Shown: positions 63,154 to 64,000 of the stretch, one piece after another | Layout: each line of letters opens with the position of its first letter | How positions within the stretch are numbered: the first letter of the stretch is position 1 | NCBI RefSeq assembly: GCF_009762325.1 | Contig: NZ_CP034348.1 | Coordinates: 3,044,501-3,108,500, forward strand | DNA from: Roseovarius faecimaris | Lineage (GTDB): Bacteria > Pseudomonadota > Alphaproteobacteria > Rhodobacterales > Rhodobacteraceae | Length of the DNA: 64,000 nt | Direction: 5' to 3' | Translations under genes and position numbers: made by a program | The notes under the pieces: generated by a model | What the model saw: the letters and a program-made list of their open reading frames with translations, nothing else | Told to the model about the DNA's origin: nothing | Databases searched by the model: none

Positions 63154-63762
63154 ATGACGATGCGCATTGGCTGTGTGCTTTTTGACGGGTTCGAGACACT
63201 CGACATGTTCGGGCCGGTGGAGCTATTTGGCATGCATGAAGCGGCGTTCGAGATGCGGCTCGTGGCCGAGGCGCCCGGCCCGGTGCGCAGCGCGCAAGGC
63301 TGGCAGGCGGTGGCGGAGGCCGGGTTTGACGACCTGGCGCAGTATGACATCCTGCTGGTCCCGGGCGGGGCGGGCACGCGGCGTGAGGTGGACAATCCGG
63401 CGCTGCTCGGCTGGCTGAAGGCGCAAGCCGAAGCTGCGCGGTTCATCACCTCGGTCTGCACCGGCAGCGCGCTTCTGGCGCGGGCCGGGCTGCTGGACGG
63501 CAAGCGGGCCACCTCCAACAAACGCGCCTTCGACTGGGTGACGCAAACCGGGCCCCGGGTCGATTGGGTCTATCATGCGCGCTGGGTCGAGGACGGCCGG
63601 TTCTGGACCTCATCCGGCGTGTCGGCCGGCATGGACATGACGCTGGCGCTTATCGCGCATCTGCTTGGCAGGCCCGCCGCCGAGAATGCCGCCGATTGGG
63701 CCGAATACACATGGCACCGGGACGCGGACCACGATCCTTTCGCAACACGGGACCGCGCCTAG
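63154..63762 (+). CDS. DJ-1/PfpI family protein (isonitrile-hydratase-like)
   Basis: A 202-residue flavodoxin-fold protein. The conserved early acid is in FDGFETLDMFGPVELFG (about residue 20-25) and the nucleophile cysteine is in SVCTGSALLARAGLLDG (about residue 100). SSGVSAGMDMTLALI near the end is shared with isonitrile hydratase and the N-domain of AraC-type PfpI regulators; no DNA-binding domain is attached here. ATG 63154 and ATG 63160 are both possible, with GGGAGG upstream. Its stop and that of the convergent usp gene share CTAG. Confidence 0.85.
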   Translation: MTMRIGCVLFDGFETLDMFGPVELFGMHEAAFEMRLVAEAPGPVRSAQGWQAVAEAGFDDLAQYDILLVPGGAGTRREVDNPALLGWLKAQAEAARFITSVCTGSALLARAGLLDGKRATSNKRAFDWVTQTGPRVDWVYHARWVEDGRFWTSSGVSAGMDMTLALIAHLLGRPAAENAADWAEYTWHRDADHDPFATRDRA

Positions 63763-64000
63763 CCACCGGCCCGCACCACGAAAACCGACACCGGCGCCCG
63801 CCGCGCCAGCCGCCCGCCGTGGGAGTTGACGAAAATATCGGTCCAGTTCGGCTGATGCGACGCGATCACGACAAGGTCCACCTCCTGCGCCTCGATCTGT
63901 TCCAGCAGCACCTGATCCACCTCCACGCTCGGGTCCGGCACGCTGATGTTCCGGCTGCCGATCTCGATGTCATTGCGGGCGCCCATCTCGGCGGCGAAGT
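63759..64000 (-). CDS. Universal stress protein (N-terminus off window)
   Basis: The last 80 residues of a UspA-fold protein are present. The frame runs open to the window edge (FAAEMGARNDIEIG...), so the methionine at 63986 is probably internal. VDLVVIASHQPNWTDIFVNSHGGRLARRAPVSVFVVR is the C-terminal Usp region; GS/H-x-A-x-x-V-type nucleotide contacts correspond to NSHGGRLARRAPVSVFV. Partial only because of the window edge. Confidence 0.85.
   Translation of the reverse strand, partial: FAAEMGARNDIEIGSRNISVPDPSVEVDQVLLEQIEAQEVDLVVIASHQPNWTDIFVNSHGGRLARRAPVSVFVVRAGG

Overview
The window looks like about 64 kb of chromosome from a Rhodobacterales (Roseobacter-group) alphaproteobacterium. The evidence is the ATP synthase layout (an F0-only operon atpI-atpB-atpE-b'-b with split b subunits), the lolA-ftsK-aminotransferase-amidase block, the Mla lipid-transport pair, and small conserved proteins that I recall mainly from this order. 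No rRNA, tRNA, CRISPR array, integrase or intact insertion sequence was found.

Layout. 1-26.4 kb is GC-rich core: lolA (partial), ftsK, a class I/II aminotransferase, an amidase, a UbiH-type monooxygenase, rsmD with a flavoprotein reductase, a peroxiredoxin, a ridA-GDPD-acetyltransferase-pterin dehydratase operon, a type I secretion ABC exporter with its adaptor, mlaA-mlaC, a class A penicillin-binding protein, glnK-amtB, mutL-rmuC and a TPM-domain protein. 26.4-51.2 kb is accessory: visibly lower GC, bounded by two non-coding stretches of about 0.4 kb, and made of two LysR-controlled catabolic modules facing apart plus a few genes between them. 51.2-64 kb returns to core: conserved small proteins, ilvD, a CPBP protease, accD-folC, a LysM protein, the F0 operon, a DJ-1/PfpI protein and a partial universal stress protein.

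Accessory module A (26.8-38.4 kb) is probably one minus-strand operon, divergent from a LysR gene: pxpA, ydhR-like, a minimal biotin carrier, a stand-alone biotin carboxylase, two KipI/KipA-type carboxyltransferase subunits, a TorT-like binding protein with a ribose-type ABC transporter, a succinate-semialdehyde dehydrogenase-like enzyme and the biotin transporter bioY. Read together, these are the parts of a split urea-carboxylase-like enzyme combined with a 5-oxoprolinase-type hydrolase, with its own importer, biotin supply and an aldehyde-oxidising exit step. I infer biotin-dependent opening of an imported lactam or cyclic amide. This is the best candidate for an undescribed system here.

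Accessory module B (40.7-50.7 kb) is a translationally coupled minus-strand operon with a divergent LysR gene: polar amino acid ABC transporter, agmatinase-family ureohydrolase, M81 (MlrC) metallopeptidase, ornithine-racemase-like enzyme, ornithine cyclodeaminase and glycerate 2-kinase. It suggests import and conversion of arginine/ornithine-type compounds, possibly D-forms, to proline.

Non-coding structure includes two tandem sets of GTAC-centred palindromes just after operon ends, a two-copy hairpin element with a compensatory base-pair change, a 24-bp repeat in two copies 58 kb apart, several intrinsic terminators and a T-N11-A dyad in the module A control region. All functional calls come from reading motifs and remembered family features; no database search was run.
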